NCBI GenBank assembly: GCA_005808865.1
Contig: SYKU01000311.1
Span: 1-35,268 of the forward strand
Source: Acidobacteriota bacterium
GTDB taxonomy: Bacteria > Acidobacteriota > Terriglobia > Bryobacterales > Bryobacteraceae
Reading direction: 5' to 3'
DNA length: 35,268 nucleotides
Shown here one piece after another: positions 26,901 to 33,800 of the stretch. Both the position numbers and the translations under genes were made by a program. Below the pieces are notes generated by a model. The model searched no databases. It was not told the origin of the DNA and saw only the letters and a program-made list of their open reading frames with translations. Positions within the stretch are counted from its first letter, which is position 1. Each line of letters starts with the position of its first letter.

Positions 26901-27450
26901 GGCCGGAAGGCGGTGGAAGCTGCGGCGGAGTTGGCGGTGGAACCGGAATGACCACGTTCGTCAAGGCAGCGTCGCCCACGGCTCTCGGATCGAAAACAAG
27001 GAGCGTGTTGGTCTGGTTGCCAGCGCCCGTTCCGATGGTTGTAATCAGCACGCGCCCGTCACCACCCACGGCCACGCCCTCGGGCTTGGCTGGAAGATTG
27101 ACGCTTCGCGTAACCCTCGGCGTTGCGATCGTCAAATCAATGACGTCGAGCGATGAACCGTCGTAGCAGGTAACATAAAGAGCGCGGCCGTCGCGCGCCA
27201 GTGCCGCGCTGACGGGCGTTGCGGCGGTCCGAATTCCCGTCAGAAACGTCCGTCGCGAGATGGAGTAGACGTCGATCCTGCTGGCCCCTGGATTAACCAG
27301 ATACAGGTTTCCGCGGGCTTCATCGAGGACGATGTCCGAGGCTCCGCCAGGCAGCGTAACCACCGTGCCGAAAGTTGCCGCCGCCGCGCCAGCCGCGAAT
27401 AGAATAGCGTACAGGAACAGCGAAAAACGTAACCGTTGCAGCATAGCCAT
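23956..27450 (-). CDS. Secreted beta-propeller protein with TIGR03437 C-terminal domain
   Basis: About 1164 residues from ATG 27450; the frame is open to 27543, but the signal peptide (LRFSLFLYAILFAAGAAAA) fits this start. YVTN/lactonase-type propeller repeats are visible (NLYLVNPGASRIDVYSI, ALYVTCYDGSSLDVIDL, RLYISNSGMNRVEVFDM, TLYAANSGGESISIVDL). Two Gly/Pro-rich linkers lie near residues 420-480 and 775-825. The last ~230 residues are the TIGR03437 domain (VVNTASYLPTVAPGALAAIF, NVQIPPELAAGRYTL). Such proteins are expanded in Solibacter and are taken to be outer-surface or secreted; their role is unknown. A TATACT hexamer lies 11 bases before the ATG. Confidence 0.88.
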   Translation of the reverse strand: MAMLQRLRFSLFLYAILFAAGAAAATFGTVVTLPGGASDIVLDEARGNLYLVNPGASRIDVYSISRRTFLTGIRTAATPVSAALARDGRALYVTCYDGSSLDVIDLTIATPRVTRSVNLPAKPEGVAVGGDGRVLITTIGTGAGNQTNTLLVFDPRAVGDAALTNVVIPVPPPTPPQLPPPSGRIFLAFRSRLATTRDGNHIIGVNNANATSRGVFVYEVASATVLRSRTVAGLSSVLAVSPDGSKFMAGLSLFDTETLAILAQENAANAPFTFPGGAAGNFNTQQNQGGSVFSPDGATLYAAFNIAPVQSPPARANISRLLVNDPDNLLITLGLQLPENLVGNMVMSSDGRNIYALSESGFMILPISTINQNPIAMPQSPVVLLANDQCGVQASKRIAAVDVLNIGRGNVRATAMLLPAQQGGVVPGLGGIGGPGGGAPGGAIIIVLPPIFNPGAGGAAPGGFPQQGFGPAPGGNQGAAVQTSPQVLSQPSGTGTRISFAFNALAGRAPGTVAPHDFLIQSADAINIPSNVRVYQNFRNAESRGDVMPVQLGASINEGLVDMVTDSVRQRLYISNSGMNRVEVFDMRQKRFLNPIKVGQLPRSLALGIDGNTLYAANSGGESISIVDLDRGVITGRIKFPAIPFNANFPVVTPSLIATGLRGPQLIMSDGTLWKVVGDQAIPRDLNSDVFGTARTIPAPRTMAATPNGERILLMAGNGNAYLYDALTDQFIVGRTIFSAPIQGYYGPVAAGPRGQYYVANGTVLNESLTPVTAPPTTGAVGGGLPGVGLPGGGGGTVGIPGTLPGGIPERGGVTVPTPTVSVPVAAVASAGAQNFLRFAQPIRANQNQLPTTPPSVDLVDIATGNTLRSFSALEGPLSAQTGNQRVNVNGRTMALDASGTTAYLLTTSGLSIIPLDPVNAQNRPQISQNGVVNTASYLPTVAPGALAAIFGQNLATDGARSPGAPLPTTLGGACVTLNTSPVPLLLTSAGQINVQIPPELAAGRYTLMVRSFDRQVASQNYALTVAKAAPAVFVDPNGQAAIFHLDGRRVTKDRPAKRDERLIIYATGMGATKGGRVSAGNPAPASPLAVTDKVAVYFGDPRYREAEMIVEWSGLVPGEVGLNQIVVRVPGAHQRGDKLPVTLKVLGVTSPTTGPAVPLVAVD

Positions 27451-27461
27451 GGCGTTCCATA

Positions 27462-27467
27462 AGTATA
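27462..27467 (-). promoter_or_regulatory. TATACT -10-like element before the propeller gene
   Basis: TATACT on the minus strand, 11 bases before the ATG at 27450, without a clear -35 at 16-18 bases. Confidence 0.3.
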
Positions 27468-27596
27468 ACCCCTGCAGACCCTCAAAGTTTCTTCGTAGAC
27501 AGGGGTCCTTGCCTGTCAGTAGCCTCGTTCGAGGCCGTTGCATGAAGAGGGCAAACGCAGTCTGGGAGTTTGCGGTCCGAAGTTCTTGCGGCCGAG

Positions 27597-28901
27597 CTAC
27601 TTCAACATCGCCAACAGCTCGCCGGTTTGGCGCGCCAGATCCAGCTTCGCGCGCTCCACCGAATATTGGGCGTCATGAAAAGCGATCCACTTTTCGTTCT
27701 CCGCGAAGCGGGCTTCCTCAACCTGCCGCAGGGACGCTCTCCCCTCCTGCATCAGGGCCAAGGTAACGGAGAGTTGTTCGCGCGCCAGATCGAGATCCAG
27801 CCGCGCGAGGTCGGCCGCTCCCTTCCCCTGCTCGATCTCCGCAAAACCGCGCCCGACATCGAGCGAAACTCGATTGCGGGAGGCGGCAAGTTCGACGCGC
27901 AGGCGGGCGAGGTCGGTCTCGGCTTGGGAGGCGAGGGCCCCGGGCGCGGAACCCACGAATAAAGGCAGTTGAACGGAAACGCCGAGTTGACCGTTGTGCC
28001 GCTTAAAGCTCCGGAAGAAGTCCTCATAATTGTTGAACTTCGCGAATAAGCCGTATTGCGCCACAAGATCGACTCGTGGATTGCGCGCGGATCTCTGCGC
28101 GCGGACCTCCAGCGCCTTGGCGTCTATCGCGGATTGCAGCCGCCGCAACTCGGTGTTTGACTGAATCGCGCGCTCGACCAGGATGGATTCGTCCGCGAGC
28201 GAAGGACCCGTTGAAGCGCGTTCCTCGGCCACCGCCCTCACCCGGTCGGCCGGTGAAAACCCGAGCAGAATCGCAAGCGTGCGCTCCGCGTGAACCAGGT
28301 CCGCGTCAATTCGCTCCTTGCGCCGTTTCGTCTGGGCCTGACTCAAGGCGGCTTTGCGCAGTTCAAGCGGCAACTCGCGCCCTTCCTCGACGCGCGCGCG
28401 TACGAAATCCCCGGCCTTTGCCAGTTGTCCGGCTTGAAGAGATACAATCTCGCTGGCCTTCAGGGCTCGTTCGGAATCCAGATACAAAGAGGCGATTCTG
28501 TAAACGACTTCTTCTCTCTTTGCCTGTGAAGTGATGCCCGCTCCGCGAACATTCTCTTTCGCCTGATCCACTAGAAGCCGCTGTTGCTTGTTATAGATCG
28601 CCATGTTCACCCTGGCCTGAATCACGGACGGAGCCGCGCCTTCAATGCTCATGGGAAAGCCGCTGCTGTAGGCGAGTCCGCTCCCGGCGTAGACGTGGGG
28701 AGTGAAAGGATCCCGCGCGACATTGACGGCCGCCGACGCCTTCAACTCGTCGAAGCGGGCGAGCGCCAGATCGGGATTCTGCTTCTGCGCGAGTTCGACC
28801 GCCTGGCGCAGGGTCAGGGTGTGAATCCCGGCGCTTGCGGCTTGCGCAAGGAGCGCGAGCGTCAGTACGGGAAGCAACAGAAATTGGAGGCGCTTTACCA
28901 T
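27597..28901 (-). CDS. TolC-family outer-membrane efflux protein
   Basis: The 434-residue protein has a signal peptide at about 1-24. Two homologous halves of the OEP/TolC family follow: LTLRQAVELAQKQNPDLALA (30-49) begins the first and NTELRRLQSAIDAKALEVRA the second. Long amphipathic helices and RNPRVDLVAQYGLF (strand region) fit the periplasmic alpha-barrel and outer-membrane beta-barrel. It would be the exit duct of a tripartite exporter or RND pump, but no pump or adaptor gene is adjacent. The gene starts ATG 28901 with AAGG four bases upstream and a TAGACT hexamer six bases upstream. Confidence 0.9.
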   Translation of the reverse strand: MVKRLQFLLLPVLTLALLAQAASAGIHTLTLRQAVELAQKQNPDLALARFDELKASAAVNVARDPFTPHVYAGSGLAYSSGFPMSIEGAAPSVIQARVNMAIYNKQQRLLVDQAKENVRGAGITSQAKREEVVYRIASLYLDSERALKASEIVSLQAGQLAKAGDFVRARVEEGRELPLELRKAALSQAQTKRRKERIDADLVHAERTLAILLGFSPADRVRAVAEERASTGPSLADESILVERAIQSNTELRRLQSAIDAKALEVRAQRSARNPRVDLVAQYGLFAKFNNYEDFFRSFKRHNGQLGVSVQLPLFVGSAPGALASQAETDLARLRVELAASRNRVSLDVGRGFAEIEQGKGAADLARLDLDLAREQLSVTLALMQEGRASLRQVEEARFAENEKWIAFHDAQYSVERAKLDLARQTGELLAMLK

Positions 28902-28907
28902 TACCTT

Positions 28908-28913
28908 AGTCTA
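28908..28913 (-). promoter_or_regulatory. TAGACT -10-like element before the TolC-like gene
   Basis: TAGACT on the minus strand, six bases before the ATG at 28901. No clear -35 is visible. Confidence 0.3.
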
Positions 28914-29031
28914 GCTACTTTCCCACTTAAGATTCTGAAAGTGCCTCAGACCGCGTCTTCGCCTGCCGGTGACTGCCCAGACTATTGACTTTCGCGAGGA
29001 GTAGGCAGCAGTGGGTTGGGGGAGATCTGTT

Positions 29032-29053
29032 GGGGGTGGGGGTGCGGGGAGGG
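29032..29053 (+). other. Predicted G-quadruplex motif
   Basis: Four G-runs (5, 5, 4 and 3 G) are separated by loops of 1, 3 and 1 bases on the plus strand. Short loops and long runs make this a strong quadruplex candidate. It lies about 130 bases upstream of the TolC-like gene, whose template strand is the G-rich one. Another G-run begins about 10 bases before it. Confidence 0.5.
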
Positions 29054-29091
29054 AGGTAAGGAGCGGTGGTGTATCGAATCGAGAGGGAACC

Positions 29092-29253
29092 TCAGCGCGA
29101 GCGCGCCTGCTCGGCCAAGTGGGTACCGATATGGATGAGGTTGTCAGAGATCACGCCGAGTCCGGCCCAGCGCCGGATGCCGTCCGGTCCTTTGTAGAGC
29201 GATCGCCGCAATCCATGCCGGCGATTAAGAACGCTGATGCGGCCTTCGCAGCC
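29092..29253 (-). pseudogene. Transposase C-terminal remnant (ISNCY-like)
   Basis: The minus strand reads GCEGRISVLNRRHGL, then YKGPDGIRRWAGLGVISDNL and a TGA at 29092. This matches the C-terminal end of a transposase group (ISNCY-type, '...GRISVLKRRHGL.RCRYKG..GM.RWVGLGVIADNL') that I recall from many genomes. Only 53 residues remain. Upstream sequence belongs to the MFS gene on the other strand. The family name is less certain than the match. Confidence 0.6.
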
Positions 29254-29291
29254 TTTGCCGCGAACCCCCTTTTTCGGAATCCTCTCTCAGC

Positions 29292-30512
29292 CGCCGCCAA
29301 TGGACGGTCGTGGCGGTGATGGCTTGCTTCAGCTTGATGAGCTACGTGGACAGAACCGTTCTGTCGATCGCCGCCGCGCCGATCATCAAGGAATTGGGGA
29401 TCTCTCAAACGCGGATGGGCACCGTCTTTTCCGCGTTCCTGCTCAGTTATACATTGTTGATGGTACCCGGCGGTTGGCTTGCTGACCACATCGGCCCAAG
29501 ACGGGTGCTTGGGCTTCTCGGCGCAGGCGCGGCTGTATTCACGGGGCTGACGCCGTTGGCAGGAGCGCCGCTGGCGGCTGCCTCGTTCGGTGCTTGCCCC
29601 TGCTGCTGATGGTACGCTTCCTCCTCGGAGGCTTTTCCGCGCCGCTGTTTCCGGCGCTGGGCCGCTTGACCACAAACCGAATCCCTCGTGTTCACCGCGC
29701 GCATGTGCAAGGCTTAGTGCTCGGCGGTGCTCCCCTCGGAGCAGCGATCACCCCCCCTGGTATTTGCCGGCCTGATCGATCAAATGGGCTGGCGAATTGC
29801 ACTCTATCTGGCGGCGCTGGCGACTGCCGCCGTTACCGCGCTCGGAATCTGGCTCATCCGCGATGATCCGGCGTTTTCAGCGGAAACGGTTGAGCCGCAA
29901 GCGGTGGCCAGCCGCGTCGCATGGCGGGGTCTGTTCCGCAATCGCAATCTGTTGCTGCTGGCGGCTGGCTACTTCACTATCAACTATTTTGAGTACATCT
30001 TCTTCTATTGGATCTACTACTACTTTGGCCAGATCCGTGGCATGAGCGTTCAGTCGAGCGCCGTGTACACAACAGTACTGTCACTGTCGATGATGGCGGG
30101 AACGCCACTGGGCGGCTGGCTGTGCGACCGGCTGACGCTGGTGACCGGCGCCGCGAAAAGCCGCCAAGCCGTGGCTGGCGGTGGCATGGTCCTCAGTGCG
30201 GTGTGCCTGTACGCCGGCACTATGATGACTTCGACGATACCGATGGTAGCGATGCTCTCTCTGGCCATTGGATTGGCTGCCGCCGCCGAAGGTCCGTTCT
30301 GGTCAGCCGCCATTGAGACCGGCGGAAGCAATGTCGGCGTGTCGTGCGGGATCATGAATGGCGTCGGCAACGTGGGGGGACTGCTGGCTCCGGTCTTAAC
30401 GCCGTGGATTGCTCAAATGGCGGGCTGGTCCGTGAGCTTGCATTTTGCCAGTGCTTTGATCTTATTCGGCGCGTCAACCTGGCTTCTGAACCGGCCTCGG
30501 GCGGCCGAGTAG
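29292..30512 (+). pseudogene. MFS sugar-acid transporter, frameshifted
   Basis: Three frames together give one Major Facilitator protein of the anion:cation symporter group. The first runs from RRQWTVVAVMACFSLMSYVD to about 29590 (with GWLADHIGPRRVLGLLG). The second covers LLLMVRFLLGGFSAPLFPAL to GGAPLGAAITPP at about 29755. The third runs from PLVFAGLIDQMGWRIALYL to 30512. The second switch lies at a run of seven C (29751-29757), so a sequencing or assembly error is possible there. Twelve transmembrane segments would be restored by two frame corrections. The neighbours (GntR regulator, mannonate-dehydratase-like enzyme) suggest uptake of hexuronates or related sugar acids. Confidence 0.8.
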
Positions 30513-30639
30513 TCATCCATGTTTCTAGCATTGCCTGCGTACAAAACGCGTTTAGAATCCGGTAGAATCAATCCCCATCGAATCAGTTTGCTCGCGTCAT
30601 TAGGCCCACGTGGTCATACCGTGTAACAATTGAACTGAG

Positions 30640-31779
30640 ATGCAGACGAACCAGGACCGGATCGACGCCAACGCCCCAACGCCTATTGGACAACAGCTTC
30701 GGGCCATTCTGCTGAATCAGATCGAAGCGGGAGTCTACGCGCCCCGGCGGAAAGTACCGTCGGAACGCGTGCTGGCAGAACAGTTTGGCATTTCCCGCAC
30801 ATCCGTCCGGGAGGCCCTCACCCACCTCTTGAGCAAGGGCGTGCTCTGCCGGACCGTCGGCCGCGGCACCTATGTAGCGGATGTAGCTGAGAAGCGGGGG
30901 CAGCCGAAGAGCCGGCCAGTTACGGTGGGGCAGATCGGTTTTTGGATCGATAGCGACGTTTTCAATTTCATTCAGGCGGGGTACAACCGGATCCTGACGG
31001 GGGCGGGCGAAATCTGTCGGCAGCGCGGCTGGCGCTTGCAATTTCACCCGGTGGCCGTCGGCGGTCAATCGCTCGACCTGATCCTCGACGAGGACGTCAA
31101 GTCCGGTGGGCTAGACGGGAACATGGTGGTGGGCGGCCTCAACCACCACGAGTTGGCCCGCCTGCGGGATCTCGGCAGCCCGCTGCTGCTGGTCGATCTG
31201 ATGACAACGAATGTGGAAACCGGCACAGTACGGATCGACTATGCCAGCGGCGTCCGCGCCGCTGTCGAGCACTTGCGGTCGCTGGGCCACAGGAGCATCG
31301 GCTTCATAGGCTTCCCGGGTTCGGAAAAATACGAGGCATATTGGCAATCGCTCGAAGCGGATGGGCTCTCCTACAACCCACGCCACGTCTGCCTGCTCTC
31401 TTCCACCGAACCGGCGCCCGGCATGGTGACAGGCTACCAGGCGGCGCGGAAACTGGCTGCCGGCGCGGACCTGCCGACCGCCCTGATCGTCACCAACGAC
31501 CACGTTGCGATCGGAGCGATCGAGGCGCTCACTTTGGCTGGGATCGAGGTCCCGGAGGCGATGAGCGTGGTGGGGTGCGACGACCTGGGTGAGGGAACGC
31601 GGGCGTTAACCACCATCCGGGTGGATCTCATGGAGGTGGGACGGCAGGCCGCCAAAACCCTCCTGGACTCCATCGAACATGGTATCGACCCGCAGATCAT
31701 TCTGATGCCAGCCCAGTTGGTGGTGCGAGGCACTACCGCCGTGCCCAGCCGAGTCGAGATCTCCAACACCCGCTCCTAA
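30640..31779 (+). CDS. GntR-type HTH regulator with LacI-type ligand domain
   Basis: The 379-residue protein joins a GntR winged helix (residues about 14-80: PIGQQLRAILLNQIEAGVYA, PSERVLAEQFGISRTSVREA, GRGTYVAD) to a periplasmic-binding-like effector domain of the LacI/GalR type (about 95-370: GQIGFWI, HLRSLGHRSIGFIGFPG, TALIVTNDHVAIGAIEAL, MSVVGCDDL). This is the AraR architecture. It lies just after the MFS pseudogene and before the enolase-superfamily gene, so it is probably the local sugar-sensing repressor. No clear operator was identified; CGTACAAAA near 30538 resembles half of an AraR-like site. The gene ends 5 bases before the IS110 transposase stop. Confidence 0.9.
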   Translation: MQTNQDRIDANAPTPIGQQLRAILLNQIEAGVYAPRRKVPSERVLAEQFGISRTSVREALTHLLSKGVLCRTVGRGTYVADVAEKRGQPKSRPVTVGQIGFWIDSDVFNFIQAGYNRILTGAGEICRQRGWRLQFHPVAVGGQSLDLILDEDVKSGGLDGNMVVGGLNHHELARLRDLGSPLLLVDLMTTNVETGTVRIDYASGVRAAVEHLRSLGHRSIGFIGFPGSEKYEAYWQSLEADGLSYNPRHVCLLSSTEPAPGMVTGYQAARKLAAGADLPTALIVTNDHVAIGAIEALTLAGIEVPEAMSVVGCDDLGEGTRALTTIRVDLMEVGRQAAKTLLDSIEHGIDPQIILMPAQLVVRGTTAVPSRVEISNTRS

Positions 31780-31784
31780 GGAAC

Positions 31785-33106
31785 TCACCCCGCCACGTCG
31801 AGCGGAATGAGTGCGTAACCCATTGATTTTGCCTTGGCGTGGAGCTTGGCTTCCTGCCGCTTCTGATAGTGGAGTTGGTCGGCGGCGAACTTGGAGTCGT
31901 CGAATTCCTGGCGGGTCGAGATCAGATGGAAGATGATTCGAGCCAGCTTGTGGGCTGCCGCCGTGATGGCTTTCGGTGCGCCGAGTTTAGCCCGCATGCG
32001 GCGGCAGAAATCGCCCAGCGCGCTTTTGCTGTGGTGCAGCGCTTGGGCCGCCATGCGCAGGGCCAACGCGGCCCGGCACTTGACCTTGCGCGTTGCGACG
32101 AATAGCACCTTTCCCCCGCTGATGTCGTTGTCCGGGCACAATCCCATCCATGAGGCGAACGCCGAGGCGCTACGAAACTTGGTGAAGTCTGGGCCAATCT
32201 CGCCGAAGAGGGTCTGCGCGATGCCCGTGCGGATGCCGGGGATCTTGGTGAGATCGACACTCCAGACCCGCTGCAACTCGGATCGGAGCACGCCATCGCT
32301 GGGCTGCTTCTTCGTGGCTGCCTCCGCTTCGCTGACGGGCATCGGTGTGGTGGGCGGTCGCAAGCCTCGATCATCTTCTGGTAGCTGCGGTAGGCCTCCA
32401 GGGATTGCTTCAACGTGAACAAATGTTCGTGCCGGTAATCACCCACCAATGATTTCGCGATGACGGCCTCGCTGGCTTTGATCCGTTCGCCCCGCAGCTT
32501 CGCCAACTCCAATGGATCGCGCTGACCTGCCAGGATGGCGTCGACGATGGCCAGCCCCGTTTGCCCCACGATATCGCTGATGACGTGGTGCAGTTGCAGG
32601 TTCATTTGGTCCATGGCCTTCTGCATGTGATTCACGTGCGTCGCCGCCATCTGCACCAGGCTCTCGCGATGCCGTAGCAGGGATCGCACCGCGCACACCT
32701 CCTGCGCCGGACGATACGAGGCCTTCAGAAGACCCACCGAATGGAGGAACTGCAGCCACTGGCAATCGCATACATCCGTTCGCCTCCCTGGAACGTTCTT
32801 CACGTGCCGGGCGTTGACCAGGCACACCTCGAAGCCACGCTCCTCCAGAATCTGGAACAACGGAATCCAGTACACTCCCGTTGACTCCATCGCCACGGTT
32901 TGGATCCGGCATGCCTCGAGCCAATCGGCCAATGCATATAGGTCTTGTGTGAAGGTGGGAAATGAGCGCACGTTCTCCGCTGCACGATCCACAGGAACCG
33001 CCACAAAGATCTCCGTCGCGCCGATATCGATGCCCGCGGCGTCCGGCCGCATCACCGGCATCGCCGCATTGTTCGTTTTGCCGCCTTGCTTCCGCTTTCG
33101 CGCCAT
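31785..33106 (-). pseudogene. IS110-family transposase with a frameshift
   Basis: The N-terminal part (from ATG 33106, good AGGAGG four bases upstream) has the DEDD RuvC-like domain: AAGIDIGATEIFVAVP, AMESTGVYWIPLF and GRRTDVCDCQWLQFLHSVG. It runs to about 32350 (MIEACDR). The C-terminal Tnp part continues in another frame (TKIPGIRTGIAQTLFGEIG, FASWMGLCPDN with the catalytic Ser, AHKLARIIFHLI) to 31785. The two frames do not join without a shift, so the copy is probably inactive. About 200 noncoding bases precede the gene, as in IS110 elements that encode a guide RNA there. It is inserted right behind the GntR gene. Confidence 0.85.
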
Positions 33107-33320
33107 CGCGCCTCCTTTTCGGTGAGCAACCGGCGGCCCGAGTCGCGCAAAACGGGTACTCTCCTAATCGGGATCGCTGCGAGTCAAACTACGGCTCCCA
33201 AACGTCACCACTGCCTCGAGCACGAGACCTCGGAATCAGGCTAGCTACCGGGCTTGATTGATAGCTCCATTGCTCGGCCGACCTTAACTGTCGCCGATGC
33301 CCACCAACGCGATCATAACT
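33107..33320 (-). ncRNA. Possible IS110 bridge RNA region
   Basis: In IS110 elements of the IS621 type the noncoding end upstream of the transposase encodes a bridge RNA that pairs with target and donor DNA. Here the bases before the ATG at 33106 are noncoding and the 3' flank of the gene is very short, which fits that layout. I can see short inverted repeats (for example CTCG-AGCA-CGAG near 33216-33227), but I cannot identify the loops or element ends. Inference only. Confidence 0.25.
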
Positions 33321-33650
33321 GCTGCCCCCGTTCCTTGCCTGCAATGACCCGTTCAACGAGTCCCCGGGCTAGCAAGCGCTGGGGTCGGCCAGGCCCTCGA
33401 TACGCCAGAGAAACAGCCAGCCATCGCTCGGGGACGAATCAGCTTGGCGGTCCCGTACTTGGGAGGATGGCAAAATTTCTCTTGCAATTCGAGAATGGCT
33501 GTGGTAGGGTCTCTGGTAATGGTAGCACCTGGTAGGACCTCAAATTCCCCATGAAATTGCATTGCGCTAAAAGGCGGTTCGGGCCGGGTCACCTGCAGTT
33601 CTCGGGCGCTGCATGGTACAACCAGGTTCGCTGATTAAGGAGCTTACGGT
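33321..33650. other. Intergenic stretch between IS110 and the TonB-receptor remnant
   Basis: About 330 bases with no supported gene. Short frames on both strands have no motif. The last bases before 33651 carry an AAGGAG ribosome-binding site for the truncated receptor start, so the upstream part probably holds its promoter. Confidence 0.4.
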
Positions 33651-33800
33651 ATGAGATTCAGCATCGCGTTGTTTGCCGCAGCCCTTTTCCTTCCGTCCGC
33701 GGTTGCGCAGTACACCACCGCCAGCTTGGGCGGCGCCGTCGGGGACTCGACCGGTGCATCGGTGCCCGAGGCCAAGGTGTCGCTGATATGGCGCCGCTAA
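33651..33800 (+). pseudogene. Truncated TonB-dependent (Oar-like) receptor, N-terminal 49 residues
   Basis: AAGGAG eight bases upstream and ATG 33651 open a frame with a signal peptide (MRFSIALFAAALFLPSAVAQ). It continues YTTASLGGAVGDSTGASVPEA, which is the start of the carboxypeptidase-regulatory-like domain found at the N-terminus of acidobacterial Oar-type receptors. After KVSLI the frame runs into the beginning of the next gene (start 33788) and stops at 33798-33800. The rest of the ~1000-residue receptor is missing. A deletion that fused this start to the enolase-superfamily gene is the simplest explanation. Confidence 0.65.
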
